Origin: Algibacter lectus
Lineage (GTDB): Bacteria > Bacteroidota > Bacteroidia > Flavobacteriales > Flavobacteriaceae
Assembly (NCBI RefSeq): GCF_900112395.1
Contig: NZ_FOLN01000002.1
Span: forward strand, 583,954-647,953
Length of the DNA: 64,000 nt
Reading direction: 5' to 3'
Shown: in pieces, positions 37,972 to 46,948 of the stretch
How the letters are laid out: the number at the start of each line of letters is the position of its first letter
Position numbering within the stretch: position 1 is the stretch's first letter
Program-made: the position numbers and the translations under genes
Notes under the pieces: generated by a model
Seen by the model: only the letters and a program-made list of their open reading frames with translations
Databases searched by the model: none
Told to the model about the DNA's origin: nothing

Positions 37972-38487
37972 TTACAAAAGCCCTTTATCTTTCAATCTCT
38001 CACGTGCACTTTTTTCTTCAACTTTTGGCTGCTCTCGTTTTACAGTTTCTATTTCGAGATCATCTTTACTCGTTAAATCTTCAATAAAATCCTTTCCTTT
38101 TTCAATAGTGTCTTGCATAATATCTTCAAGCGAATCCGTTTGCTCTTCAATAACTTCACTAGATTTAAAAATGAAATTAGCCAAATAAGTCCCAATTATG
38201 GTACCTACTATCATAGAAGCAAATATAGAAATTGTAGCTACATCTATCGGAATTAAAAAACGAACAATTACAATACCTATTAAAAACAGAAAACCAACAA
38301 AAACCAAGCGCAACAAAAACGATTGCTTGTACACAAAACCCGTTTTATCCTCAGGTTTCATTTGTAGAGCTTTCGAGTTTATAACCTTATTAAAAAAACG
38401 ATAAAGTCCATTATTTCTAGATTCTCTCCAGTAAATAAAAATTCCGAAAAGGACAGCTGCAATAAAGATTATAAGTTCTAATGTCAT
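37972..38487 (-). CDS. Hypothetical membrane protein (171 aa) of the AAA+ operon
   Basis: A 171-residue protein with three probable membrane helices (about 4-18, 58-78, 84-108). A charged cytoplasmic tail (EEQTDSLEDIMQDTIEKGKDF ... KSARERLKDKGLL) is likely helical. No family is recognised. It is encoded between the 411-residue and 137-residue genes of the operon. Confidence 0.65.
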   Translation of the reverse strand: MTLELIIFIAAVLFGIFIYWRESRNNGLYRFFNKVINSKALQMKPEDKTGFVYKQSFLLRLVFVGFLFLIGIVIVRFLIPIDVATISIFASMIVGTIIGTYLANFIFKSSEVIEEQTDSLEDIMQDTIEKGKDFIEDLTSKDDLEIETVKREQPKVEEKSARERLKDKGLL

Positions 38488-38569
38488 GATGTTTTGTTTG
38501 TTTTTATGCTATTTTATATCGCTTTCGCGGAAAAAGAACAAGCTTATTTATAGTGTTAGTCTATTTGTT

Positions 38570-39805
38570 TTAAATGTTGTTACTAATAGTTTCTATAGCC
38601 CAATCTTTTAAGGATTCATCCCAAGTTTCAAAACTACTGTAAAATGCTTCTTTATCGAACCAATACATAAACAATACATCTTTGGGCGAAATATTTACCA
38701 ATAGCATCCAAATTAAATCTTGATGTTTGGCAGATAAAGACGAATGCGGTTGGTGCAGTGCTTCGTACATTTTAGAATCTACAATATCGGAAATTTTATA
38801 TTGATTACTCGTTTCCAGCTTTTCTAAATAACGCTCTACACTCATTACTTTTTTACGAGCTTTAATGTCGAGTTTATTTAAATAACTTTTATATAAAATC
38901 GGATCGTTTAAAATATCTTTTATAGGGTGTTGCGTATCTTTTAAATACGTGGCCATCTCATATTTTTTTACACGTTCGTAACGTTTGTCCTTTACAACCT
39001 CGTCTAAATTGCATTCTATAATAACGTGATCACGAAGCTTAGCCATAAGTTCGGGTTGCGAAATATGGAATATTAAAACATCGTAATTAGTATCTTTTAT
39101 AGCTTCCTTATGCCAAGTTTCATCTTCAAAAACAACAATAGGCGTAATAAAATCTCGCAATACATAAACACCTCCAAAAGCACGCGTATAAAACGAACTT
39201 GTGGAATATTCAAGTTCGTGTAAATCTAAATCGCGTTCGCGTAAATCGCCATGCTTCTTTGCGGATTGTAATAAAGCAGCCTGAATATTTTCGTCTATAA
39301 AATTCTGATCCCTATTGAAAGTTTTAACCAGTTCGCGTTGCTGTTTTTGAACGTTAAGCAAATCGTTAATTAAATGAAAATGGATGTTGATCGTTTTGTA
39401 CTTTAAAACATCTAAAGGCTCGTAAAACGCATCAATACCTTGATCGAAATCTAAACAAATAGCGCAATCTCTAGTGATATCTTTAATTTTATCACCATGA
39501 TTTTTAAATACAAATTTCATGAGCTCTCTATCGAACGTATGAAACGGTAAATACACCGGTTTCCCTTTTTGTAAAGGTGAAATTATAATACCATGTGGAT
39601 TCGCCTCACCGTTATTCAGGTAATTTATTTCACCCTTTTCTTCTGCTACTTGCGGACTCCAACCAATACCATCAATTTGAAAAGACTTTAATTTGGTTTC
39701 CGAAAAACCAAGCTTTACCAAACATTTATTGTAACGCTCGACGAGTTTACCGCTCACTGAAATGAGTTCGCTTCGATATAAATTCGCTTCTAGTAATTTT
39801 TGCAT
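38570..39805 (-). CDS. Conserved hypothetical protein (411 aa) of the AAA+ operon
   Basis: A 411-residue soluble protein without signal or membrane segments. Segments such as GIIISPLQKGKPVYLPFHTFDRELMKF, AICLDFDQGIDAFYEP and VLFMYWFDKEAFYSSFETW stand out. I recall similar proteins in Flavobacteriaceae annotated only with a DUF number and cannot assign a function. Position between the AAA+/NudK genes and the membrane-protein genes argues for the same system. Confidence 0.65.
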   Translation of the reverse strand: MQKLLEANLYRSELISVSGKLVERYNKCLVKLGFSETKLKSFQIDGIGWSPQVAEEKGEINYLNNGEANPHGIIISPLQKGKPVYLPFHTFDRELMKFVFKNHGDKIKDITRDCAICLDFDQGIDAFYEPLDVLKYKTINIHFHLINDLLNVQKQQRELVKTFNRDQNFIDENIQAALLQSAKKHGDLRERDLDLHELEYSTSSFYTRAFGGVYVLRDFITPIVVFEDETWHKEAIKDTNYDVLIFHISQPELMAKLRDHVIIECNLDEVVKDKRYERVKKYEMATYLKDTQHPIKDILNDPILYKSYLNKLDIKARKKVMSVERYLEKLETSNQYKISDIVDSKMYEALHQPHSSLSAKHQDLIWMLLVNISPKDVLFMYWFDKEAFYSSFETWDESLKDWAIETISNNI

Positions 39806-39891
39806 TTGTTTTATTTTAATACGTTGAGCTTATTACGACTCTTAGTACACTTTTTTGAGGTTCCGAAATATTAATAAATTTTTAGAATATT

Positions 39892-40353
39892 TTATTTTAC
39901 AAATTGTAATTCAAAATCATCCGCTTCTCCATCGCCGTCGATATCAACTGAATCAGTTTTTATTTTTAAATTAGAATCCGACAATTCTAAAATCTCAAAA
40001 ATATAAGTTTCGTCTACAGTTAAATCTCCAACTTGAGAGTAGTTCATCGTAATTGTCGAATTCTGAATAGTCCAATTTCCTAGAGATGGGTTAGCCTCCA
40101 CACAATCTTCTCCTACTGGATCCAATTCTGTTATATAAAAAGTACCATCCATTTTAAATTCTGTTGTCTCAATAGCCTGACACTCATCTTCAAAATCTAG
40201 AATATTGTCATTTAATGATTGCTTATCTATTTCCCATATTCCAACTATTAAATTAGAAAAATCAGGATCGGTTGATGAGTCTTCGTCATCGTTGCATGAA
40301 CTAAAAGTTAAAATTGAAATTAGTGCTGTAAATAATAATGTATTTGTTTTCAT
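39892..40353 (-). CDS. Lipocalin-like lipoprotein
   Basis: Starting at the ATG at 40353 gives 153 residues with a lipoprotein signal (MKTNTLLFTALISILTFSSC, Cys20); an ATG at 40389 would add a charged extension. The mature part has an acidic linker (NDDEDSSTDPDFS) and LIVGIWEIDKQSL, then beta strands (EFKMDGTFYITELD, LGNWTIQNSTITMNY), as in the lipocalin-like domain of the protein at 16161. It lies 42 bp after the NudK gene on the same strand. Confidence 0.7.
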   Translation of the reverse strand: MKTNTLLFTALISILTFSSCNDDEDSSTDPDFSNLIVGIWEIDKQSLNDNILDFEDECQAIETTEFKMDGTFYITELDPVGEDCVEANPSLGNWTIQNSTITMNYSQVGDLTVDETYIFEILELSDSNLKIKTDSVDIDGDGEADDFELQFVK

Positions 40354-40395
40354 ATTTTTTTTCTTGTATTTAAATTTAATAATAGTCAAGTTTTT

Positions 40396-40983
40396 TTACC
40401 TTTTACCCAATCCATTAATAATAGCATACTGCAACAAAACAATAGTGCGCATATCTTGAATTTCACCATTATTAAGCATCTCTATCGCTTCTTTAATGGG
40501 TAATTCTAGCACTTCAATATCTTCGGTTTCTGCTTCTAAGCCACCACCTTCGCTCACTTTCATATCATCGGTATACTCCGCAATAAAAAAGTGCATTTTC
40601 TCGGTCATTACACCAGGCGACGTATAGGCTTCGTAAACTTTTGTTACTTTATTTATACGGTAACCTACTTCTTCTTCGGTTTCTCTAATAATACAGTCTT
40701 CCGGATTGTCTTTATCCAACATACCAGCAGTAATTTCTACCAAAAAGCCATCCTCATTATCGTTTTGATATGTAGGCATTCTAAACTGTTTGGTTAAAAT
40801 AACCGTTTGCTTTTCGGTATTGTAAAGTAAAATTCCTGCGCCATCTCCTCTATCGTAAACTTCGCGCATTTGGTTAACCCAAGTACCGTTAGACATTAAA
40901 TAGTCGAAGCTTAGTTTTTTCAGGATATAATAATTATCAGAAAGCAACGTGCTTTTTATATTTTTTAATCTATTAGATGCCAT
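40396..40983 (-). CDS. nudK: NUDIX hydrolase, GDP-mannose pyrophosphatase NudK-like
   Basis: The ATG at 40983 overlaps the end of the AAA+ gene by 11 bp (an upstream TTG at 40989 is also in frame) and gives 195 residues. The Nudix box runs through AGMLDKDNPEDCIIRE and TEEEVGY. Segments VYDRGDGAGILLYN, TKQFRMPTYQND, EAYTSPGVMTEKMHFFIAEY and GGGLEAETEDIEVLELP closely follow E. coli NudK, which cleaves GDP-mannose and other nucleotide sugars. Gene overlap implies coupled translation with the ATPase. Confidence 0.88.
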   Translation of the reverse strand: MASNRLKNIKSTLLSDNYYILKKLSFDYLMSNGTWVNQMREVYDRGDGAGILLYNTEKQTVILTKQFRMPTYQNDNEDGFLVEITAGMLDKDNPEDCIIRETEEEVGYRINKVTKVYEAYTSPGVMTEKMHFFIAEYTDDMKVSEGGGLEAETEDIEVLELPIKEAIEMLNNGEIQDMRTIVLLQYAIINGLGKR

Positions 40984-42934
40984 TTTCAAAAGTTTTTCTT
41001 GCTGCTGTTTCTATATTTAATTGGTTTACTCTAGCGTCAACTTTGCGCTTAAAATCGGTATCGGCAATAGTGGCAACGTTATCTAAATAACGTACTACTT
41101 CCTGACGTCTAATTTCAGAGAAATCTAAACCTTTCATATTCCCTTTCATCACTTCCTGAAGCATATTAAACTTAGTGTCATAATCTTGTTTGAAATAAGT
41201 TTCAGGGTTTTCAAACCAGCTTTCTTCTAAATCAAAATCGGTAAGACGTAAAGAAATAGCAGATTGAATATTTCTAACATCACGAGATGAAAAGAACGGG
41301 AAAGCCTTTTGCATTTCTTGATACAAATTGGCATAAAACAAATGCTCGTTACTTTTAAATTTAGCTTCCACCTTATCGCAAATAGCATGCACTCTAGCTT
41401 CACTAGGTTTACTAGATGTGTTTAATATTTCACCCATATTTTTTGAAAGCCCTTGATCGCTTAAATACTTATAACTCTCAGGATTTTCCATGTTTACAAA
41501 ATCGGGTAAAGATTGGTTTAATTTATTCCACCAAATGTAATCTTGATCTAAAAAATCGTGCTCCGTTCGGGCTCCATCAATTTTAAAACGACCTTGTACA
41601 CGAGAAATCACGGCTTTATCTAACATTTCGGGTAAATTGGTAAACAAACCAATAGAACTGTTACCGTAATTTACGGCATAAGCGCCTTCTGTATAACGTA
41701 AAAACACGCCAATAACTTCTTTTACACCTGCAGATACGCCTTGAGCTGTACGCTCTTGTAAATTGTTTTCGGCATCATCAATAGGTGCGAAAATCAATTT
41801 TGTAGGATCTTGCATCGGTTTCATCCACTCTACCATTTTTTCTGCCGATCCACCTTGGAATGTTGAAATTAAAGTATCTGGCATAGGGTGAAACAAAAAC
41901 GGGATTTCTAAATTATCACAATGCTCTTTTAAGCGTGTTGCAATAGCTGCAATAAGCATACTTTTTCCTGTACCAGGAATTCCGTAGCCCATAAAAACGG
42001 GCATAAACCCTCCAAGTTCCTGAAACGGATTCTTTTTTGCCGTAAAATCGTAACTCAGCATACGCTCTGTTAAACGACGGGCAAAGTGCTTCGCATCGCG
42101 GTTACCTACAATTTGTTCAAATTTTATTTTGTTGAATTCAATACTTTTGGCAGTTCCCGAAAACACATTATTCCAGCCAGATATAGCAAACTCCGATTTT
42201 TCGAGTTTATACGTTCTATCTTCAATGGTTTCCGTATACTCTAAACTACTTTTTCTAAGTTGAATTTCGCCAATTAAAGCCTCAAAATATACCACTGTAA
42301 AATCGATAACATCTTTATCAGACTTTACAATTTCCGGGTGTCCAAGGTATTTATCAAAATAAAACAAACTACACGCAATTCCTTTTAAAGGTGATAACAA
42401 TGAAACCTCCGGAATACCGGCAAATTTCTGTTTCATAACCGATAAATCGTCTGAAGCAAAAGGTTTTAAATCGTTTAGAATTTTATAAGCTGTAGAAAAC
42501 AACATGAACGCCGTTGCAGTATGCATTTTACTTTCGAACTCACGTTTTCCGTTAGAATCTAAAGCCGATTTATTTTCGTTTAAACTAGATAATCCTGAAG
42601 CATCATAATAACTATCCTTAATCCAAATACCCAAAGTAATCCCTTCCTGCACTGCATAAAGGGTTTGATTTAAATGAATAGGAAGCGCCACAGAATCGGG
42701 TAATAATCGCTTTTTTAAGGCTAAAATCGTTTTAGAAACCGAGGTAATATCTACCGAAGAACCGCTATTTGCTCTAGATAAATAGAGTAAAATAGATTCG
42801 TCTTTAGCATCCTTATCTTTATTTTTAGCTCTTGAGCCTTGCTCCCATTGCACACTTTTTAAGTATGATGAAGCCTCGTCGCGAAGCATATCGAGTTCGG
42901 TAAGTTTTATCGGGAAAGTTGAGTTGTGTTCCAT
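40973..42934 (-). CDS. AAA+ ATPase of unknown system
   Basis: A 653-residue soluble ATPase. A long N-terminal region (about 1-300) with no recognised domain leads to an AAA+ core with Walker A GIPGTGKS at 318-325 and a Walker-B-like LIFAPIDDAENN near 378-390, where the usual Asp-Glu reads Asp-Asp. Further on are a sensor-1-like AVNYGNSSIGLFTNLPEML and an arginine-finger candidate in DKAVISRVQGRF. A C-terminal helical part follows (about 500-653). It is not MoxR, ClpX or FtsH. The upstream gap to the 354-residue gene is filled by an S23 insertion; downstream it overlaps nudK. It is likely the motor of this operon. Confidence 0.8.
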   Translation of the reverse strand: MEHNSTFPIKLTELDMLRDEASSYLKSVQWEQGSRAKNKDKDAKDESILLYLSRANSGSSVDITSVSKTILALKKRLLPDSVALPIHLNQTLYAVQEGITLGIWIKDSYYDASGLSSLNENKSALDSNGKREFESKMHTATAFMLFSTAYKILNDLKPFASDDLSVMKQKFAGIPEVSLLSPLKGIACSLFYFDKYLGHPEIVKSDKDVIDFTVVYFEALIGEIQLRKSSLEYTETIEDRTYKLEKSEFAISGWNNVFSGTAKSIEFNKIKFEQIVGNRDAKHFARRLTERMLSYDFTAKKNPFQELGGFMPVFMGYGIPGTGKSMLIAAIATRLKEHCDNLEIPFLFHPMPDTLISTFQGGSAEKMVEWMKPMQDPTKLIFAPIDDAENNLQERTAQGVSAGVKEVIGVFLRYTEGAYAVNYGNSSIGLFTNLPEMLDKAVISRVQGRFKIDGARTEHDFLDQDYIWWNKLNQSLPDFVNMENPESYKYLSDQGLSKNMGEILNTSSKPSEARVHAICDKVEAKFKSNEHLFYANLYQEMQKAFPFFSSRDVRNIQSAISLRLTDFDLEESWFENPETYFKQDYDTKFNMLQEVMKGNMKGLDFSEIRRQEVVRYLDNVATIADTDFKRKVDARVNQLNIETAARKTFENGI

Positions 42935-42945
42935 TTTTTTAGTTT

Positions 42946-43483
42946 GCAGTATTCAGTTTTCAGTAATCAGTCACTAATACTCAGTAAAACAGTTCTCTGT
43001 ATTAACGTATTGGTATCTAATCTTTCTTTAAATATTCTCTGCTTTTTTTAGTTAAACTTTTCTGGGTTTTTCATCATGTAATTAATGAGTTTCCCTATTT
43101 CTTCATTTTTATATTGTAATTCTTGTCTTTTTTCTTTTGAAATATAATCGCAAGCTAATGCAAAATCGAGCCATAATTGTGTTTCGGAATTTTCACTATC
43201 CGCATCGGATAGTTTACTTTTATAATGTTTTCATACTGGCGTTTTCTATAACCCTCAGCAATATTTGAACATACCGATCGACTTGATCTGACTATTTGAG
43301 AAATTAAAGCATATTGCTCAGAATTAGGAAAGCTTTTAGTGAGATGAAATATTTCCATCGCTAAATCGAATCCTTTTTGATAAGCCAATAATGTTTTAAA
43401 ACTCATTTTATTTCAATTCTTCTACTTTATACTTTTTTCCTCCTTCACATTCAAATACGCTATGACTGCCTACTGAATACTGC
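42946..43483. mobile_element. Small insert bounded by 12-bp perfect inverted repeat, carrying an S23-like gene
   Basis: GCAGTATTCAGT (42946-42957) and its exact inverse ACTGAATACTGC (43472-43483) enclose a 514-bp segment that holds only the frameshifted four-helix-bundle gene. The segment separates two genes that would otherwise be about 25 bp apart. The word TATTCAGT also occurs near 7382. Confidence 0.5.
43048..43406 (-). pseudogene. Four-helix-bundle protein (23S rRNA intervening-sequence protein, S23 family), frameshifted
   Basis: The first frame starts at 43406 (MSFKTLLAYQKGFDLAMEIF) and follows the family through SEQYALISQIVRSSRSVCSNIAEGYRKRQYE, then loses similarity. The shifted frame restores it: SKLSDADSENSETQLWLDFALACDY, then KNEEIGKLINYMMKNPEKFN with a stop at 43048. 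Adding one T to the TTTT run at 43228-43231 (A on the coding strand) joins both parts as YEKHYKSKLSDADSE, giving the normal length of about 119 residues. These proteins are often encoded inside 23S rRNA insertions and also occur as lone genes. A sequencing error is possible. Confidence 0.8.
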
Positions 43484-43497
43484 AACTGAGTACTTTT

Positions 43498-44562
43498 CTA
43501 CTTTTTAATATCTATTTTTAAACCCGAGACTTCAAACGGTGCTTTCGCTAATCCGTCTAACAACTCTGGCGTTTTATTGTATAATAATTGAATAATACGG
43601 TGTGGTGCAAAAATGTATTTCTGCTTAAATACCGTATCCCATTTTTGGAGGGTTTGCTTGCTAAAAAAACTACCTTCTTTAAATTCACTTCCAGATGCAA
43701 CTTCGTCTATTTCTAAAGAAATGGCATAAGACTCTAAGGGAATTTCCTTTTTAGCAATAGATTCTAAAATAGTATGGGTTACTAAGTTTTCATCTTTTGC
43801 AAATACGTTGTGTATAGGTCCCAAATCAACACGCTTTATAAGTTTAGGAGATACTTTAGGCAATTTCCTATCTATGGTATACGCCATAGTATCTAACGAC
43901 ATTTTACGATCTGATGTGTTTTTTAAGACCTCGTAAATTTCATCCTTGTAATCGTTTATTCGGCTACCATCATAATTAAAGTACATAAAACAGATAAACG
44001 GTCTGTTTAACGACACATCAAAAAACGACCAGCTTATTAATAAGTCTGCTATCGAGTTCTGCGGTGCGCCCAATATTTTGCCTTGTACAAAACGATTAAA
44101 AATATATTCTTTCTTTACTGATGAATAATACACAATAGATGCCGCTTGAAACAACTTTCGTTTAGAAATTGGTTGTTTTTTGTGCATTAGAGTGTTTAAA
44201 AAATCTTCTTTTAAAGTTGCTATTGGTGTTAGCTTTTCTAAATATTCTTGGCGCAATTCTAGATCGTTAAACAGATACCGGAATTCTAAATAATTTGGAA
44301 AACCAGACTCGGTTAAATCGACTTTCATATTATCTTCATCGTCATACATATATTTAATACGCATGGCTTCGATGGAATATAATAGTAAATCTGAATATTG
44401 CTTGAATAACTGAACTTCTTGCTCATTACAAAGTTTTTGCCTTTGCACGGCCACTATAAGTTCTTTAAAAACAAAGTCGACCATTTTATGATAAAAGACA
44501 TACTGCTCCTTGGAATCGAGAATGGCAGAGTCTAATGGTGTAACTATTTGGTTTATTGACAT
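43498..44562 (-). CDS. Conserved hypothetical protein (354 aa) of the AAA+ operon
   Basis: A 354-residue soluble, mostly helical protein (FVFKELIVAVQRQKLCNEQEVQLFKQY, FLNTLMHKKQPISKRKLFQAASIVYYSS). No recognised domain, signal or membrane helix. The Arg/Lys-rich centre and the C-terminal HRIIQLLYNKTPELLDGLAKAPFEV may be interaction surfaces. It lies 34 bp after the secreted lipocalin-like gene and, without the S23 insert, would directly precede the ATPase gene. Confidence 0.65.
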   Translation of the reverse strand: MSINQIVTPLDSAILDSKEQYVFYHKMVDFVFKELIVAVQRQKLCNEQEVQLFKQYSDLLLYSIEAMRIKYMYDDEDNMKVDLTESGFPNYLEFRYLFNDLELRQEYLEKLTPIATLKEDFLNTLMHKKQPISKRKLFQAASIVYYSSVKKEYIFNRFVQGKILGAPQNSIADLLISWSFFDVSLNRPFICFMYFNYDGSRINDYKDEIYEVLKNTSDRKMSLDTMAYTIDRKLPKVSPKLIKRVDLGPIHNVFAKDENLVTHTILESIAKKEIPLESYAISLEIDEVASGSEFKEGSFFSKQTLQKWDTVFKQKYIFAPHRIIQLLYNKTPELLDGLAKAPFEVSGLKIDIKK

Positions 44563-44596
44563 TTATTTTAATTAAATATGAATCTTTACAGATTGT

Positions 44597-45064
44597 TTAT
44601 TTTGATGTTCTTTCGAAAATAACATCGCCTGTTTTTAATAACACCTTTCCTGCCTTTATGCTTCTGGATAGGTGAATTACACTTAAATCTTTTCCGTTTC
44701 TTAAATATTCAAGAATAACCCCATTTTCTAAATTGGCGTTTGGCCCCATAATTTTAATGGAATTCTCGGTTTCTCTAGTACTCCAAGCCCCTATAATCGT
44801 TTTAATTTCATCGCCTTTGGAAATTAAAAAATGAGCAGTATAATCTTTTTTGAAATCAATTTCGAGAATAGAACTAGCTCTATATTTTTTAGCGGCTGGT
44901 GAATAACTATTTTGAATCCACTTACCAATAAAGTCCTTATCATCCTGATTTTGGTTGATACTTGTTATTGTATGGTTTGTTCTAGGTTGAAAAGCAGCTT
45001 TAGTTTTAAAAGATGTTAAGGTGATAAAAGCAGATAAAACAATGATGATTTGTAATGATTTCAT
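44597..45064 (-). CDS. Secreted lipocalin-like protein
   Basis: A 155-residue protein with a signal peptide (about 1-23, IIIVLSAFITLTSFKTKA). The mature part has FIGKWIQNSYSPAAKKYRASSILEIDF and GAWSTRETENSIKIMG, a beta-strand pattern like small lipocalin-like domains. There is no lipobox. It is on the same strand as the AAA+ operon genes, but a repeat-family copy lies before it, so it could also start its own transcript. Confidence 0.6.
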   Translation of the reverse strand: MKSLQIIIVLSAFITLTSFKTKAAFQPRTNHTITSINQNQDDKDFIGKWIQNSYSPAAKKYRASSILEIDFKKDYTAHFLISKGDEIKTIIGAWSTRETENSIKIMGPNANLENGVILEYLRNGKDLSVIHLSRSIKAGKVLLKTGDVIFERTSK

Positions 45065-45116
45065 TTGGCTATTTTAAAGTAACATCTGTTTTAAAAACTG
45101 GCCTTTGATATAATCC

Positions 45117-45245
45117 TGCGTTAAGGATTGAACGGCCTGTTTGAGCTCCTCGACCTTAGGAGGGAGCGCGTAGTGAAAGCCTGACTTTTTATGATACTGC
45201 AAGGTTTACTAAAAAAACCTTGCAGTGTTGTAAAAAGGAACGCCC
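45117..45245 (+). repeat. Dispersed structured repeat, copy F (type I, with enlarged end hairpin)
   Basis: TGCGTTAAGGATTGAACGG, CCTGTTTGAGCTCC, TCGACCTTAGGAGG, GTAGTGAAAGCCTGAC, then GGAACGCCC. The usual short CGGGT hairpin before the end is replaced by a 12-bp perfect stem ACTGCAAGGTTT (45196-45207)/AAACCTTGCAGT (45215-45226). It lies inside the AAA+ gene run. Confidence 0.75.
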
Positions 45246-45277
45246 ACTTTTTTATAAGTGTTTTGTTCTTTACTTTT

Positions 45278-46621
45278 TTAGCTTAGCAAATCGTCTTCGG
45301 TAGCTTCTGGTTTTGGCTTTCCTGCTGGTTCGCCACCATCACCTTGTGGTGCATTTGCATCTGCTTTGTAATAATCTTCGAAAATTTCTTTCATGTCGAT
45401 ACCATAACGCTCTGCAAAGTTTTTTTGAATTTCACCATCTTTAGCACGAATTTCTTGTAAAGCCTCTGCATAACTGCTGTAAACACCTTGCATAACTTTT
45501 TCGTGAACAGGTATATTGTCCATCATATCTTGACGCGCTTTAGCACTTGCAGTATGCATAGATGCTAAGGTTTGGCCAATATGCTCATCGGTTTTTACAC
45601 CTAAATGCTCTAGAATTGCAGCAAATTCTTGATCGGTTCTAGCTTTTAAAGCCACAACATAACCATCGTAATATTTAAGACGTTCTTCGGTATCCGACTT
45701 TAATTTTGCACGATGCGTTTGCAAGTTGCTACGTAAAGACGTTAATACTTTTATTGTTAAATTATGCTTGTGCACAAAACTATCTTTACTGGCAGCTAGC
45801 GTAGTATAAGCGTTTTTAAGACCTTCTAACTCTTCTACTTTTTGCTCTAAAGCCGTCATTTTACCAATAGCCTCAGAATACTCAGTAGATTGTTTATCGG
45901 CAATATCTTCTAGTTCTTGGCGCGCTTGTTTTAATAAAGCGTACTGCTCTTCTAGCTTTCCTTCTACTTCTTTCTTTTTCTCTAAAGCTTTAGTATGGTT
46001 TTTAGAAGCTTCTACAATAGCATCTTTTAGTTTTTCTTCAACCTCTTTAATTTCTACTTCACGATTTTTTAAACGTGTTACAGCAGCTTGAGATTTGTAT
46101 GACAACTCACTTAAAAGTGTTTGTATATCGGCACTTTCTATACGCTCTTGAAACATAGCTTTTGCCTTATTATCGGCTCCTGCACGTACTTTCTCGGCTT
46201 CTTTATATTCGGCTTGTTCTTTTTTAATTTTGCTTTTACGTCCCCATAGATTATTCCACCAAGTGTCTGCCTTATTTTCGGCATCCTCTAACTCTATTCT
46301 AGCACGCTCTAATGCTTTTTGAGCATCGTCGATTACTTTTTGTTCTGTTGGATTTAATGCTGAAAATTTTTCGAACATAATACCAACTTCATCTTGATAA
46401 TCTGTTAAATCTTTAATAGCATCTAAAAGTGTAGAACGGTCTTTTTCTGCCATATGAACAACATCGTCCAAGGTGGCGTTTAGAATTTTTTGACGCACTT
46501 CTGGGTCATCCTCTTGAGACAATTTAGATTTCATGGTGTCTATGGCTTTTCCCCAATTGACATCTACTTTTTCTGTTTTTTCGTTGGAAGAGGTTTCTAA
46601 TAAATCAAAATCGTCGGACAT
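45278..46621 (-). CDS. Long coiled-coil protein, head of the AAA+ gene run
   Basis: A 447-residue acidic soluble protein, almost entirely helical. Heptad-rich stretches run from about 95 to 330 (ALERARIELEDAENKADTWW, VEEKLKDAIVEASKNHTKAL, EQYALLKQARQELEDIADKQ). The end is disordered and acidic (GGEPAGKPKPEATEDDLLS). The N-terminal part (KILNATLDDVVHMAEKDRSTLLDAIKDLTDYQDEVGIMF split by turns) may be a separate domain. It somewhat resembles TelA/PspA-like coiled coils, but no family motif is certain. It is the first gene on this strand after a 327-bp gap and thus probably the first of the operon. Confidence 0.7.
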   Translation of the reverse strand: MSDDFDLLETSSNEKTEKVDVNWGKAIDTMKSKLSQEDDPEVRQKILNATLDDVVHMAEKDRSTLLDAIKDLTDYQDEVGIMFEKFSALNPTEQKVIDDAQKALERARIELEDAENKADTWWNNLWGRKSKIKKEQAEYKEAEKVRAGADNKAKAMFQERIESADIQTLLSELSYKSQAAVTRLKNREVEIKEVEEKLKDAIVEASKNHTKALEKKKEVEGKLEEQYALLKQARQELEDIADKQSTEYSEAIGKMTALEQKVEELEGLKNAYTTLAASKDSFVHKHNLTIKVLTSLRSNLQTHRAKLKSDTEERLKYYDGYVVALKARTDQEFAAILEHLGVKTDEHIGQTLASMHTASAKARQDMMDNIPVHEKVMQGVYSSYAEALQEIRAKDGEIQKNFAERYGIDMKEIFEDYYKADANAPQGDGGEPAGKPKPEATEDDLLS

Positions 46622-46948
46622 ACTGATACTTTATTATTTAAGATTAAACATTTTTTTTGCGTAAGCAATTTCGGTAAAATTTGTGAGTTGTAAAAGTAAA
46701 ACCAAAATATAGTTCTTTTGGTGTTTAAATTTCACTTTTAATTCCTACAAAATATAAGTCTATCACTTTAAAAAAATGTTACACCTCCTTTTATATTTTT
46801 AGTTTAAACCCCTACTGTAAAGACAAATAGAAACTCCTTTTTGTAGTAAAAAACTTTGATAAAGTTGTGAATAATAATTAAATAGAGGAAAAACCTTATA
46901 AAAAAAACATTATCTTTGGTGAGCTATTAATTATACTTTACGAAAAAC
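46622..46948. other. Divergent promoter region
   Basis: It holds the leader of the coiled-coil gene on one side and a -7 element TATCTTTG (46911-46918) for the small membrane protein on the other. No gene or repeat-family copy is seen. Confidence 0.45.

Noticed and set aside
46622..46948. Search for a small gene or riboswitch in the gap
   Set aside because: No frame with a start, a coding pattern and a ribosome entry context was found; only the promoter element could be supported.
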